Below, piece after piece: positions 10,201 through 22,889 of a DNA stretch of 64,000 bases. The position numbers and the translations under genes were made by a program. This stretch comes from Arenimonas composti TR7-09 = DSM 18010. GTDB lineage: Bacteria > Pseudomonadota > Gammaproteobacteria > Xanthomonadales > Xanthomonadaceae. Numbering within the stretch: the stretch's first letter is position 1; each line of letters opens with the position of its first letter. The notes beneath the pieces were generated by a model. That model saw nothing but the letters and a program-made list of their open reading frames with translations, did not search any database and was not told where the DNA came from. Location of the stretch: contig NZ_AUFF01000001.1 of assembly GCF_000426365.1 (NCBI RefSeq), positions 620,001-684,000 on the forward strand, in the 5' to 3' direction.

Positions 10201-10739
10201 ACTGGCTCGCGCAGATTCGGCCCGGCATGCCAGTGGCCCAGATTCGAACCCTGCTCGGGACCTACCTCCAAATGCGGGACGCCGCCAAGCGGCTGCGGAA
10301 AGAACTCGAGCGCAAAGGTGCGCCACTCGCCGACCGCCTCGCAGCAGCCGGTGCCCAGGAGGAAATCGAGGAAGGCATCGCGGCTTGCCGCGAGAGCATC
10401 GCCAAGCGCAATGCGGAATGCGGGTGGTCCCACCTCGCACGGAAGCGCTCGTCAGGATTCCCGGCGGACGGCATCGACACGACAGACGCCTTCAGGCGGC
10501 GGCGTGGGGTGCCGGCGGCCGGGGTGCCGGGGGTGGAGCCCCCGGCGGTTATGGGCCAAGGATGGCCCGCTCTTGCTCGCGCTGGGAGCGCGCCGACCGT
10601 GCTTCCCGGAGCGGGTATCGGCGCGGGGACGCAGGAGGCGGCCGCGCCCCCTGCTGACTGCGCTTCTTCGCCTTCTGCCGAAAGGATTTCCGGCAAACTG
10701 AACGCAACGGGGGATATACATTATGCGCATTCCCATTGA
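10197..10739 (+). CDS. Hypothetical protein, second gene of the dif element
   Basis: I do not recognise this 180-residue protein. It starts at a GTG that overlaps the TGA of the XafT-like gene (GTGA), implying coupling. Residues 1-85 (NWLAQIRPGMPVAQI, then a charged helical region rich in Lys, Arg and Glu) look like a genuine fold and could form a coiled coil. Residues 100-170 are Gly/Pro/Ala-rich and may be poorly conserved. In the integrated state the frame crosses the right attachment site and stops in chromosomal DNA (GDIHYAHSH). If the element circularises it would end HYEG a few codons inside the XafT-like gene. Confidence 0.55.
   Translation: MNWLAQIRPGMPVAQIRTLLGTYLQMRDAAKRLRKELERKGAPLADRLAAAGAQEEIEEGIAACRESIAKRNAECGWSHLARKRSSGFPADGIDTTDAFRRRRGVPAAGVPGVEPPAVMGQGWPALARAGSAPTVLPGAGIGAGTQEAAAPPADCASSPSAERISGKLNATGDIHYAHSH
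10704..10731. other. Right dif-like Xer site (attR) lacking a XerD arm
   Basis: Spacer TATACA (10715-10720) and XerC arm TTATGCGCATT (10721-10731) are intact, but the XerD arm is GCAACGGGGGA, without resemblance to dif. A hybrid site is expected where element DNA lies left and chromosomal DNA right. GGGGGA sits 8 nt before an ATG in the XerC arm, which here opens only a 10-codon frame. Confidence 0.8.
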
Positions 10740-10960
10740 ACGATCGGGCCGGTAACCGGCCGGCATGCTGGACTTCGAACGGCCGCCCTGCTGGCCTGAA
10801 GCCCAGCCGGGCCCCAACCGCTGCGCCGCCGCTATCCACACGAGAATCGTCTACGGGACAACGCCGCTGCACCCGAAACCGCTCACACCCCCTAGACCTT
10901 CCTGAAGCTAGCGTTCGCCGGACGGCCCGGGGAGCGGGCCTCCGACCGCCGAGGTGCCGT

Positions 10961-16444
<5,484 letters not shown>

Positions 16445-16449
16445 GCGCC

Positions 16450-18189
16450 ATGAACACCGGGATCGGGGAAGACGGCGCGCACGCGCCGGTCAACGTCCTG
16501 CTTGTCGACGACCAGCCGGCGCGGCTGCTGACCTATCGCGCGATCCTGGAGCCGCTCGGCGAACGCCTCGTCGACGCCCACTCCGGGGCCGAGGCGCTGC
16601 AGCGGCTGATGGAGGAGGAGTTCGCGGTGATCCTGCTCGACGTCAACATGCCGGGCATGGACGGCTTCGAGACCGCGAGCCTGATCCACGACCATCCGCG
16701 CTTCGAGCAGACCCCGATCATCTTCGTCACCGCGGTCAACGTCTCCGACCTCGACCGCATGCGCGGCTACAAGCTCGGCGCGGTCGATTACGTCACCGTG
16801 CCGGTGATTCCCGAGATCCTGCGCAGCAAGGTGGTCGTGCTCGGCGAGCTGCACCGCCAGCGCCTGGCGCTGCAGCAGGCGAACGAACAGCTGGCGGCGG
16901 CGAACCAGTCGCTTCAGGCCGAGAAGGCGCGCGAACTCGCGGCGCTCAACGACGCGTTGCGGATCAAGAACGCCGAGCTCGCCGAGCGCAACCGCGAGCT
17001 GCAGACCCAGGTCGGCGAACGCCTGCAGGCCGAGGCCCAGCTGCGCGAGCAGGACCGGCGCAAGGACGAATTCCTGGCGACGCTGGCGCACGAGCTGCGC
17101 AACCCGCTGGCGCCGCTGCGCAACGCGCTGGCGATCCGCCGCCTGCGCGACGGCGGCGACGATGCACTGCAGCCGGTGATGGAGCGCCAGCTCGATCTGC
17201 TGGTGCGGCTGATCGACGACCTGCTCGACGTCGCCCGCATCAGCCGCGGCAAGCTCAACCTGCGCCGCGAACCGACGACGCTGCAGGCGGTGCTGCGTAC
17301 CGCTATCGAGACGGCGGCGCCGGTACTCGAGAACGGCGGCCACCCGCTGCAGGTCGCCCTGCCCGGCCCACCGCTGCCGCTGCACGCCGATCCGCACCGC
17401 CTCGCGCAGGCCTTCGCGAACCTGCTCGGCAATGCCGCGAAGTATTCCGATTCCGGCCGGCCCGTGCTGATCGAGATCGAGGCCGGCGACCGGGATGTGG
17501 CGGTCGCGGTGCGCGACCAGGGCATCGGCCTGACCGCGGCGCAGATGCAGGAGATCTTCGAGATGTTCGCCCAGGTCGACACCGCGGTCGACCGCGCCCG
17601 CGGCGGCCTCGGCATCGGCCTGACCCTGGCGCGGCACCTGGTGCGCATGCACGACGGCGACATCGAGGTCGGCAGCGACGGACCGGGGCGCGGCAGCGTG
17701 TTCCGGGTGCGCCTGCCGCTGGCGGAAGCCGCGGCCGCGACGGTGTCCGGCGACGCCGCGACCGCGGAGGAGGATCCCGGCGACCTGCGCGTGCTGGTGC
17801 TCGACGACAACCAGGATGCCGCCGACACCCTCGCCGACCTGCTGCGCATGCTCGGATACGACTGCCGCTGCCTCTACGACCCGCACGCCGCCGAAGCCCT
17901 CGTCGCCGACTGGCAGCCCGACATCGTCTTCCTCGACATCGGCATGCCCGGTCTGAGCGGTTACGACCTGGCCCGGCGCCTGCGCGCCCAGGCCGGTGGC
18001 GAAGGCCGGCAGCTGGTCGCGGTGACCGGCTGGGGGCAGCCCGAGGACCGCCGCCGCACCCGCGAATCCGGCTTCGACCACCATCTGGTGAAACCGCCGG
18101 AGCTGGCGGCGATCCGGATGATCTGTGCTCAGCGCCGGCGCGACAGCCAGATCGCCGCCGGCAGCGCCGGCAGCAGCGGCGCCAGGTAA
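16450..18189 (+). CDS. Hybrid histidine kinase: receiver, coiled coil, HisKA, HATPase, receiver
   Basis: A soluble 579-residue kinase. The N-terminal receiver has NVLLVDDQPA and acceptor Asp in VILLDVNMPGMDGF. A long coiled coil (about 135-205) leads to HisKA with FLATLAHELRNPLAPL. HATPase motifs NLLGNAAKYS and GLGIGLTLARHL follow, then a C-terminal receiver with VLVLDDNQDA and FLDIGMPGLSGYD. An in-frame GTG at 16441 overlaps the preceding stop; ATG 16450, preceded by GGTGAG, is preferred. Tight linkage to the poly-HAMP kinase suggests one signalling pathway. The 3' end overlaps the convergent ybhN-like gene by 61 bp. Confidence 0.88.
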   Translation: MNTGIGEDGAHAPVNVLLVDDQPARLLTYRAILEPLGERLVDAHSGAEALQRLMEEEFAVILLDVNMPGMDGFETASLIHDHPRFEQTPIIFVTAVNVSDLDRMRGYKLGAVDYVTVPVIPEILRSKVVVLGELHRQRLALQQANEQLAAANQSLQAEKARELAALNDALRIKNAELAERNRELQTQVGERLQAEAQLREQDRRKDEFLATLAHELRNPLAPLRNALAIRRLRDGGDDALQPVMERQLDLLVRLIDDLLDVARISRGKLNLRREPTTLQAVLRTAIETAAPVLENGGHPLQVALPGPPLPLHADPHRLAQAFANLLGNAAKYSDSGRPVLIEIEAGDRDVAVAVRDQGIGLTAAQMQEIFEMFAQVDTAVDRARGGLGIGLTLARHLVRMHDGDIEVGSDGPGRGSVFRVRLPLAEAAAATVSGDAATAEEDPGDLRVLVLDDNQDAADTLADLLRMLGYDCRCLYDPHAAEALVADWQPDIVFLDIGMPGLSGYDLARRLRAQAGGEGRQLVAVTGWGQPEDRRRTRESGFDHHLVKPPELAAIRMICAQRRRDSQIAAGSAGSSGAR

Positions 18190-19046
18190 TAGGCCGCGCG
18201 GTACAGCAGCACCGCGGCAATCAGTTCCTCGCGGCCGGCGCCGCCGCCGGCGAGCGTGGCCACCACGACCGCATCGAGCACGCCCAGCCCGGCCGGGACG
18301 TGCGACACCGCTGCCGCGATCGCACCGGCCAGCAGCACCGCCAGCACGGTGGCGTAGTCGGCCCGTCCGTCCAGGCACAGCCACAGCGCCACCGCCATCA
18401 GCAGCCAGTTGCCGAGCGCGGCGCCGAGCAGCATCAGCAGCGCACGCGGCGGCGGTAGCGCCAGCGTGTGGCCACGCGGGCGGCCGCGCCAGCGGCGCGC
18501 ACTGGCGACGACCGCCAGCAGCACCAGCACCGCCGCGGTCGCCGACGCGGCGATCGCCCCGCCCTGCCCCAGCCAGCGCGCCAGCACCTTCGGCCCTGCC
18601 CACAGCGGCAGGCTCGCGAGCAGCAGCGCATACCCGCCCCAGTTGCCGGCGATGCTGGCGGCGGTGATCCGCGCGATGTCGCCGCCGTCGAGGCCCTGCG
18701 CGCCGTACAGGCGCAGGCGCATGCCGACGCCGCCGACCAGGCCGCCGAAATTCAGGTTCAGCGCGTAGCTGCTGGTCGCCGTCAGCCAGGTGCGCAGCCG
18801 CGGCAGGTCGTGACCGGTGAGGCGGCGTCCGACGAGGTCGAGCAGGCCGTAGGTGGCATGGCCGAGGAAGGCGACCGCGACCGCCGCCGCGAGCTTCCAC
18901 CCGGGCAGCGTTTTCGCCGCGGCCAGCACGGCCGGCCAGTCGGTGCGCCACGCCAGCCGCGCGAGCAGGCCGGCCACCAGCAGCGCGAACAGGAGCCAGA
19001 ACGCGCGCCTGAGCCGCGGCCGCCAGCGCCCGGCCGCCTCAGGCAT
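18129..19046 (-). CDS. YbhN-like integral membrane protein (lysylphosphatidylglycerol synthase TM family)
   Basis: The 305-residue polytopic protein of the UPF0104/LPG-synthase transmembrane family has about eight hydrophobic helices. Family features include NFGGLVGGVGMRLRLY, AGNWGGYALLLASLPLW and SHVPAGLGVLDAVVVA. There is no C-terminal aminoacyl-transfer domain, so it is probably a lipid-handling or flippase-like module rather than an MprF enzyme. It follows clsB with an 8-bp overlap, reproducing the E. coli ybhP-clsB-ybhN order. The 3' end overlaps the convergent kinase gene by 61 bp. Confidence 0.85.
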   Translation of the reverse strand: MPEAAGRWRPRLRRAFWLLFALLVAGLLARLAWRTDWPAVLAAAKTLPGWKLAAAVAVAFLGHATYGLLDLVGRRLTGHDLPRLRTWLTATSSYALNLNFGGLVGGVGMRLRLYGAQGLDGGDIARITAASIAGNWGGYALLLASLPLWAGPKVLARWLGQGGAIAASATAAVLVLLAVVASARRWRGRPRGHTLALPPPRALLMLLGAALGNWLLMAVALWLCLDGRADYATVLAVLLAGAIAAAVSHVPAGLGVLDAVVVATLAGGGAGREELIAAVLLYRAAYYLAPLLPALPAAIWLSRRR

Positions 19047-20223
19047 CGCCGCCGACCGGTTCCACCCGGGCCCGGTGCGCCGGCAGCCACCCGGCCCAGT
19101 TCGGGAAATGCCGGAGGACGTGGAAGACGATCGCCCGCCACGGCGTCCACCACCAGGGCCGCGCCGGCAGCGCGTCGCGGGCGATCTCGCAACATTGGCC
19201 GTCGAGCAGCTTGCCGAGACGGGTGGCGAGCTCGGCCGCGAACGCCGGATCGTCGACGAACAGGTTGTTCTCCAGGTTCAGCGACAGGCTCAGCGGATCC
19301 AGGTTGCTTGAACCGACGGTCGCCCAGTGGCCGTCGATCACCGCGACCTTCGCGTGCAGCGCCCGCGCGGTGTATTCGCGGATGCGTACGCCGGCCGGGA
19401 TCAGATAGTCGTAGAGCCAGCGCGCGGCGACCGGCGCCATCGCCACGTCGGCGTTGTCGCCCTGCACGATCACCGTGACCTGCACGCCGCGCCGGGCGGC
19501 GTCGCGCAGTTCGCGCAGCAGGCGGTAACCAGGGAAGAAATAGGCATTGGCGAGCAGCACCGACTCGCGCGCCGCGCGCAGCGCGCGCCGGTATTCGCGC
19601 TCGATGTCGGCGCGGTGCTGGCCGTTGTCGCGGTACAGGTAGGCGGCCCGCGCCCGGCCCGCGGCGGCCGGCAGCGGCGCCGCCGGCGACCGCCGCCACC
19701 AGGGCCGGCGCGGCGCGCGGCCGAATTCGCGGTCGAAATGTGCCTGCACGCGACCGACGACCGGACCCTCGACCTCGGCGGCGTAGTCCTGCAGCGACTT
19801 CGCGCCGCTGGCGCGCAGGTGGTCGCGGCAGAAGTTGATGCCGCCGAGCACGGCGATACGGCCGTCGATCACCAGCGTCTTGCGGTGCAGGCGCCGGAAC
19901 ACGTTCGTGCGCACGCCGAAGATCCGCCGGCGCGGCTGGAACATGTGGATCGTCACGCCGGCGCTGCAGCAGTCGTCGACGAGCGCCGTCGGCAGGGCAT
20001 CGCTGCCGAAGCCGTCGACCAGCACCTCGACCGTCACGCCGCGCGCGGCCGCCGCGCGCAGGGCCGTCAGCAGCTCACGGCCGACCTCGTCGTCGGCGAG
20101 GATGAAGGTCTCGACGCAGATGCGCTCCCGCGCCGCGGCAACGAGTTCCTGCACGCGCGGGTAGAAGCCCTCGCCGTTCTCGAGCAGGGAGACGCGGTGA
20201 CCCGTCAGCCATTCGGCATTCAT
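19039..20223 (-). CDS. clsB: Cardiolipin synthase B
   Basis: Phospholipase-D-family enzyme, 394 residues, condensing phospholipid head groups to cardiolipin. Two HKD motifs are intact: HRKTLVIDGRIAVLGGIN (about 118) and HAKVAVIDGHWATVGSSN (about 295). The start ATG (20221-20223) overlaps the TGA of the upstream ybhP-like gene; the longer frame to 20415 is a shadow of that gene. The flanking ybhP and ybhN homologues match the E. coli clsB operon and support ClsB over ClsA, as does the lack of N-terminal transmembrane helices. Confidence 0.9.
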   Translation of the reverse strand: MNAEWLTGHRVSLLENGEGFYPRVQELVAAARERICVETFILADDEVGRELLTALRAAAARGVTVEVLVDGFGSDALPTALVDDCCSAGVTIHMFQPRRRIFGVRTNVFRRLHRKTLVIDGRIAVLGGINFCRDHLRASGAKSLQDYAAEVEGPVVGRVQAHFDREFGRAPRRPWWRRSPAAPLPAAAGRARAAYLYRDNGQHRADIEREYRRALRAARESVLLANAYFFPGYRLLRELRDAARRGVQVTVIVQGDNADVAMAPVAARWLYDYLIPAGVRIREYTARALHAKVAVIDGHWATVGSSNLDPLSLSLNLENNLFVDDPAFAAELATRLGKLLDGQCCEIARDALPARPWWWTPWRAIVFHVLRHFPNWAGWLPAHRARVEPVGGDA

Positions 20224-20957
20224 CGTGCGGCCTCGATCAGCAGCGGCAAATGGTCCGAGAGATGCGGCCAGGGCCGCGCCGACAGCACGCAGGCCGACTG
20301 CAGGCGCAGGCCGCGCAGGTAGACGCGGTCGAGCGGCAGCAGCGGCAGGCGCGCCGGAAAGGTGCGCGGACAGCCGTCGCAGACCCCGGCGAACGCCGAC
20401 TCGAACCCGGTGCACAGGATCGGATCGAGCCGTCGCCGCCAGTCATTGAAGTCACCGGCGACCAGCAGAGGCTCCGACGCCGGCAGCGCCGCCGACAGCT
20501 CGAGCAGTCGCCGCGCCTGCGCCCGCCGGTGTGCCTCGCGCAGCCCGAGGTGGACGCAGACGACGTGCAGCGGCCAGTCGGCCTCGACGGCGACGGTGCA
20601 ATGGAGCAGGCCACGCGGCTCGCTGTCGGGCTGCGAGACATCGTGGTTCTGCCACTGCACGATCGGCCAGCGCGACAGCAGCGCATTGCCGTGATGGCCG
20701 GCAGGATGCACCGCGTTGCGGCCGTAGGCGTACTGCGGCCACAACTCGTCGGCGAGGTACTCGTAATGCGGCCGCGCCTCGGCGGGTCCCGAGGCGGCGG
20801 CGGATTCTCCGATCACCTCCTGCAGGCAGACGATGTCGGCGCCGGTGCTGCGCACCGCCTCGCGTAGCTCGGCCAGCACGTGCCGGCGGTTCCAGGCCGC
20901 CCGGCCCTTGTGCATGTTCAGCGTCAGCAGGCGGAGGGTTCCGGCGCTTCCCTGCAC
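20220..20957 (-). CDS. YbhP-like endonuclease/exonuclease/phosphatase family protein
   Basis: The 245-residue protein of the EEP metal-dependent hydrolase fold shows the expected motifs: LTLNMHKG, IVCLQEV (metal-ligand Glu), VCVHLGLREAHR, VAGDFNDWR and the terminal LSDHLPLLIE. The substrate is unknown; it may be a phosphodiesterase acting on lipids or nucleic acid. First gene of the ybhP-clsB-ybhN operon, coupled to clsB by ATGA. The gap to the upstream basic-protein gene is 11 bp, so the operon may begin there. Confidence 0.88.
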   Translation of the reverse strand: MQGSAGTLRLLTLNMHKGRAAWNRRHVLAELREAVRSTGADIVCLQEVIGESAAASGPAEARPHYEYLADELWPQYAYGRNAVHPAGHHGNALLSRWPIVQWQNHDVSQPDSEPRGLLHCTVAVEADWPLHVVCVHLGLREAHRRAQARRLLELSAALPASEPLLVAGDFNDWRRRLDPILCTGFESAFAGVCDGCPRTFPARLPLLPLDRVYLRGLRLQSACVLSARPWPHLSDHLPLLIEAAR

Positions 20958-20968
20958 GGCCGCTCCAC

Positions 20969-21148
20969 TCAGCTTTTCTTGCGACCGCTGCCGGACTTCT
21001 TGCCGCCGCCGTCCTGCTTGTTGACGGTCGCCCAGGCGCGCTCTTCGGCCTTCTCCTTCGAGACGCCCTTGTCGCGGTAGCTGTCTTCGATGTGTTCGGC
21101 CTGACGCTTCTGCTTGTCGGTGTACGCGGATTTGTCGCCTCGGGGCAT
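20969..21148 (-). CDS. Small basic protein of the type annotated as plasmid stabilization protein
   Basis: The 59-residue hydrophilic protein MPRGDKSAYTDKQKRQAEHI continues with a Lys/Glu-rich helix, a WATVNKQ motif and a Gly/Lys/Ser tail. Very similar short proteins are widespread in proteobacterial chromosomes under the name plasmid stabilization protein, although no plasmid role is shown by this sequence. It may be a nucleic-acid-binding or stress-related protein. An AGGGAGA ribosome site precedes the ATG. Confidence 0.75.
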   Translation of the reverse strand: MPRGDKSAYTDKQKRQAEHIEDSYRDKGVSKEKAEERAWATVNKQDGGGKKSGSGRKKS

Positions 21149-21185
21149 GATCGTTCTCCCTGCCCGCGTCGCGGGCGTCGATGGT

Positions 21186-21602
21186 TCAGCAGTGCGGGCG
21201 CGCGGTGCCGTCGAGCAGTGTCCCGGTCGACGTCGGCTGGTTCGCGAAAGCGATGTTCGACAGCGAGATGAAGCCGACGACCTGGCCGGCATCGTCGACC
21301 ACCGGCAGGCGGCGCACGCCCAGACCAGCCATGTGCGCCGCCACTTCCTCGACGGTCTGGCCGGCGCGGCAGACCTTCAGGTCGCCACTCATGACGCGGC
21401 TGACCGGTGAATCGAGGTCCCAGCCCTCGGCGACCGCGCGCACGACGATGTCGCGGTCGGTGACCATGCCGACCAGCTGACCGTCGCGGCTGACCGGCAG
21501 GCTGCCGATATCGGCACGGCGCATCAGTTCCGCCGCCTGGCGCAGCGTCGTCTCGCAGTTCACGACGTGCACGTCGCGGGTCATCACCTCGCTGGCTTTC
21601 AT
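21186..21602 (-). CDS. CBS-domain pair protein
   Basis: The 138-residue protein is essentially two CBS motifs (about 1-60 and 70-128). It begins MKASEVMTRDVHVVNCETTL, then IGSLPVSRDGQLVGMVTDRDIVVRA, and the second repeat has VRRLPVVDDAGQVVGFISL. Stand-alone CBS pairs bind adenosine nucleotides and act as energy or stress sensors. The target is unknown. ATG 21602 is preferred; the frame extending to 21719 runs into the hairpin region. It lies 37 bp upstream of the 59-residue basic-protein gene on the same strand. Confidence 0.88.
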   Translation of the reverse strand: MKASEVMTRDVHVVNCETTLRQAAELMRRADIGSLPVSRDGQLVGMVTDRDIVVRAVAEGWDLDSPVSRVMSGDLKVCRAGQTVEEVAAHMAGLGVRRLPVVDDAGQVVGFISLSNIAFANQPTSTGTLLDGTARPHC

Positions 21603-21669
21603 GGCTCGCACTCCGGTCGGGACCGGAGGATGAAAGCAGCGTGGGCGACAACGCGCCGTGTAGGGAGGC

Positions 21670-21749
21670 GAGTGGAGAGTGGAGAGGAGGGTGAAAGCAG
21701 TCCGCGGCGCGGCTCTCACTCTCTACTCACTCCTCTCCCCTCTTCACTC
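21670..21749. repeat. Long purine/pyrimidine inverted repeat between moeB and the CBS gene
   Basis: GAGTGGAGAGTGGAGAGG (21670-21687) pairs with CCTCTCCCCTCTTCACTC (21732-21749): 16 of 18 Watson-Crick pairs plus one G-T. The almost pure purine and pyrimidine strands flank a GC-rich loop. It overlaps the moeB stop codon. No T-run follows on either strand, so it is not a typical terminator. Confidence 0.7.
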
Positions 21750-22871
21750 GCTCGAGCAGACGCGGAGGAGCTCGGCGTAGCCGGGGAAGGCGCGGCCCGG
21801 TGCGCAGACCGCGCACTCGGGATCGGCGCTCAGGCGGGTTTCGCGGAAGCGCATGCCGAGCGCATCGAAGTGCAGCAGTCGGCCGCGCAGTGGCGTGCCG
21901 ATGCCGAGGATCAGCTTGATCGCCTCGGTCGCCTGCAGCAGACCGACCACGCCCGGCAGCACGCCGAGCACGCCGGCTTCGCTGCAGTTCGGCGCATCGG
22001 CGGCGGCCGGCGGCTCGGGGAACAGGCAGCGGTAGCACGGCGCCTCGCCGCGGCGGCGGCCGGCGTCGAACACGCTCACCTGCCCTTCGAAACGGTGCAC
22101 CGCGCCGTAGACCAGCGGCTTGCCGTGCTGCACGCAGGCGTCCGACAGCAGGTAGCGGGCCGGGAAGTTGTCGGCGCCGTCGACCACCACGTCGACCCCG
22201 GCGAGCAGGGCGTCGACGTTGTCGGCGCCGAGCCGCTCGCGTCGCGCCTCGATCCGCAGCCGCGGGTTCAGGGCGGCCAGCGCCCGGGCCGCCGATTCGA
22301 CCTTCGGCGTGCCGATCGCGGCATCGGTATGCAGGATCTGCCGCTGCAGGTTGCTGCGCTCGACCACGTCGTCGTCGACCAGCACGATGCGGCCGATACC
22401 GGCGGCCGCCAGGTAGTACGCCGCCGGCGATCCGAGCCCACCGGCGCCGAGCAGCAGCACCGAGGCCTGCTCCAGGCGGCGCTGGCCCTCGAGGCCGACC
22501 TGCGGCAGGCGCAGGTGACGGGCGTAGCGCTCGAGGAAGTCCGGATCCGCGTCACCGACCGAGACCGGAAGTCCGGCGGCGCGCCAGGCCTCCATGCCAC
22601 CGGCGACCGAGATCACATTGCGCCAGCCCTGCCGCTGCAGCGCTTCCGCCGCCAGCAGCGAACGGCGCCCACCGGCACAGATCAGCAGCAGTTCGGCCTC
22701 ACGATCCGGGGCATGCGCGGCCGGGTCGGCTTCCAGCACCGCCCGGGGCACCGCCAGCGCGCCCGCCGCCAGGCCGCTGGCGTGTTCGCCGGGTTCGCGC
22801 ACGTCGATCAGGCGGGCGCCGGCGCGCTGGCGGGCCTGCGCCTGGGCGGGGTCGATCTCGCGGATGGGCAT
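21744..22871 (-). CDS. moeB: MoeB/ThiF-type adenylyltransferase with N-terminal rhodanese domain
   Basis: Activates the C-terminus of the small molybdopterin-synthase subunit by adenylation. The N-terminal rhodanese domain (about 1-105) has IDVREPGEHASG and a candidate active Cys in LLICAGGRRS. The MoeB domain (about 115-375) has nucleotide motif LLGAGGLGSPAAYYLA, VDDDVVERSNLQRQ, and zinc ligands CYRC and CAVC. Together the domains could adenylate and sulfurate, like eukaryotic MOCS3, but in the reverse order. Followed upstream by moeA and mobA on the same strand. The stop lies within a long inverted repeat. Confidence 0.9.
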   Translation of the reverse strand: MPIREIDPAQAQARQRAGARLIDVREPGEHASGLAAGALAVPRAVLEADPAAHAPDREAELLLICAGGRRSLLAAEALQRQGWRNVISVAGGMEAWRAAGLPVSVGDADPDFLERYARHLRLPQVGLEGQRRLEQASVLLLGAGGLGSPAAYYLAAAGIGRIVLVDDDVVERSNLQRQILHTDAAIGTPKVESAARALAALNPRLRIEARRERLGADNVDALLAGVDVVVDGADNFPARYLLSDACVQHGKPLVYGAVHRFEGQVSVFDAGRRRGEAPCYRCLFPEPPAAADAPNCSEAGVLGVLPGVVGLLQATEAIKLILGIGTPLRGRLLHFDALGMRFRETRLSADPECAVCAPGRAFPGYAELLRVCSSE

Positions 22872-22889
22872 CGCGTCCTCCAGCAGAAC

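Larger units (their letters stand above)
9545..10714 (+). mobile_element. Minimal Xer-integrated element (IMEX) at dif, about 1.17 kb
   Basis: Two dif-like sites in direct orientation share the 16-bp core ATATACATTATGCGCA (9544-9559 and 10714-10729) and are 1,170 bp apart. The left site has both Xer arms. The right one keeps the spacer and XerC arm, but GCAACGGGGGA replaces the XerD arm. This is the layout expected after Xer recombination of a TLC-phage-type attP that lacks a XerD site. The element encodes an XafT-like Xer activator and one unknown protein; no replication initiator, coat or assembly gene is visible. It could be a satellite-like element relying on a helper, or a remnant of a filamentous phage. 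Confidence 0.8.

Noticed and set aside
10741-10960. Coding sequence upstream of the poly-HAMP kinase start
   Set aside because: The frame is open, but its translation is Arg/Pro-rich with no domain; it is more likely leader DNA beside the attachment site. I see no clear promoter in it.
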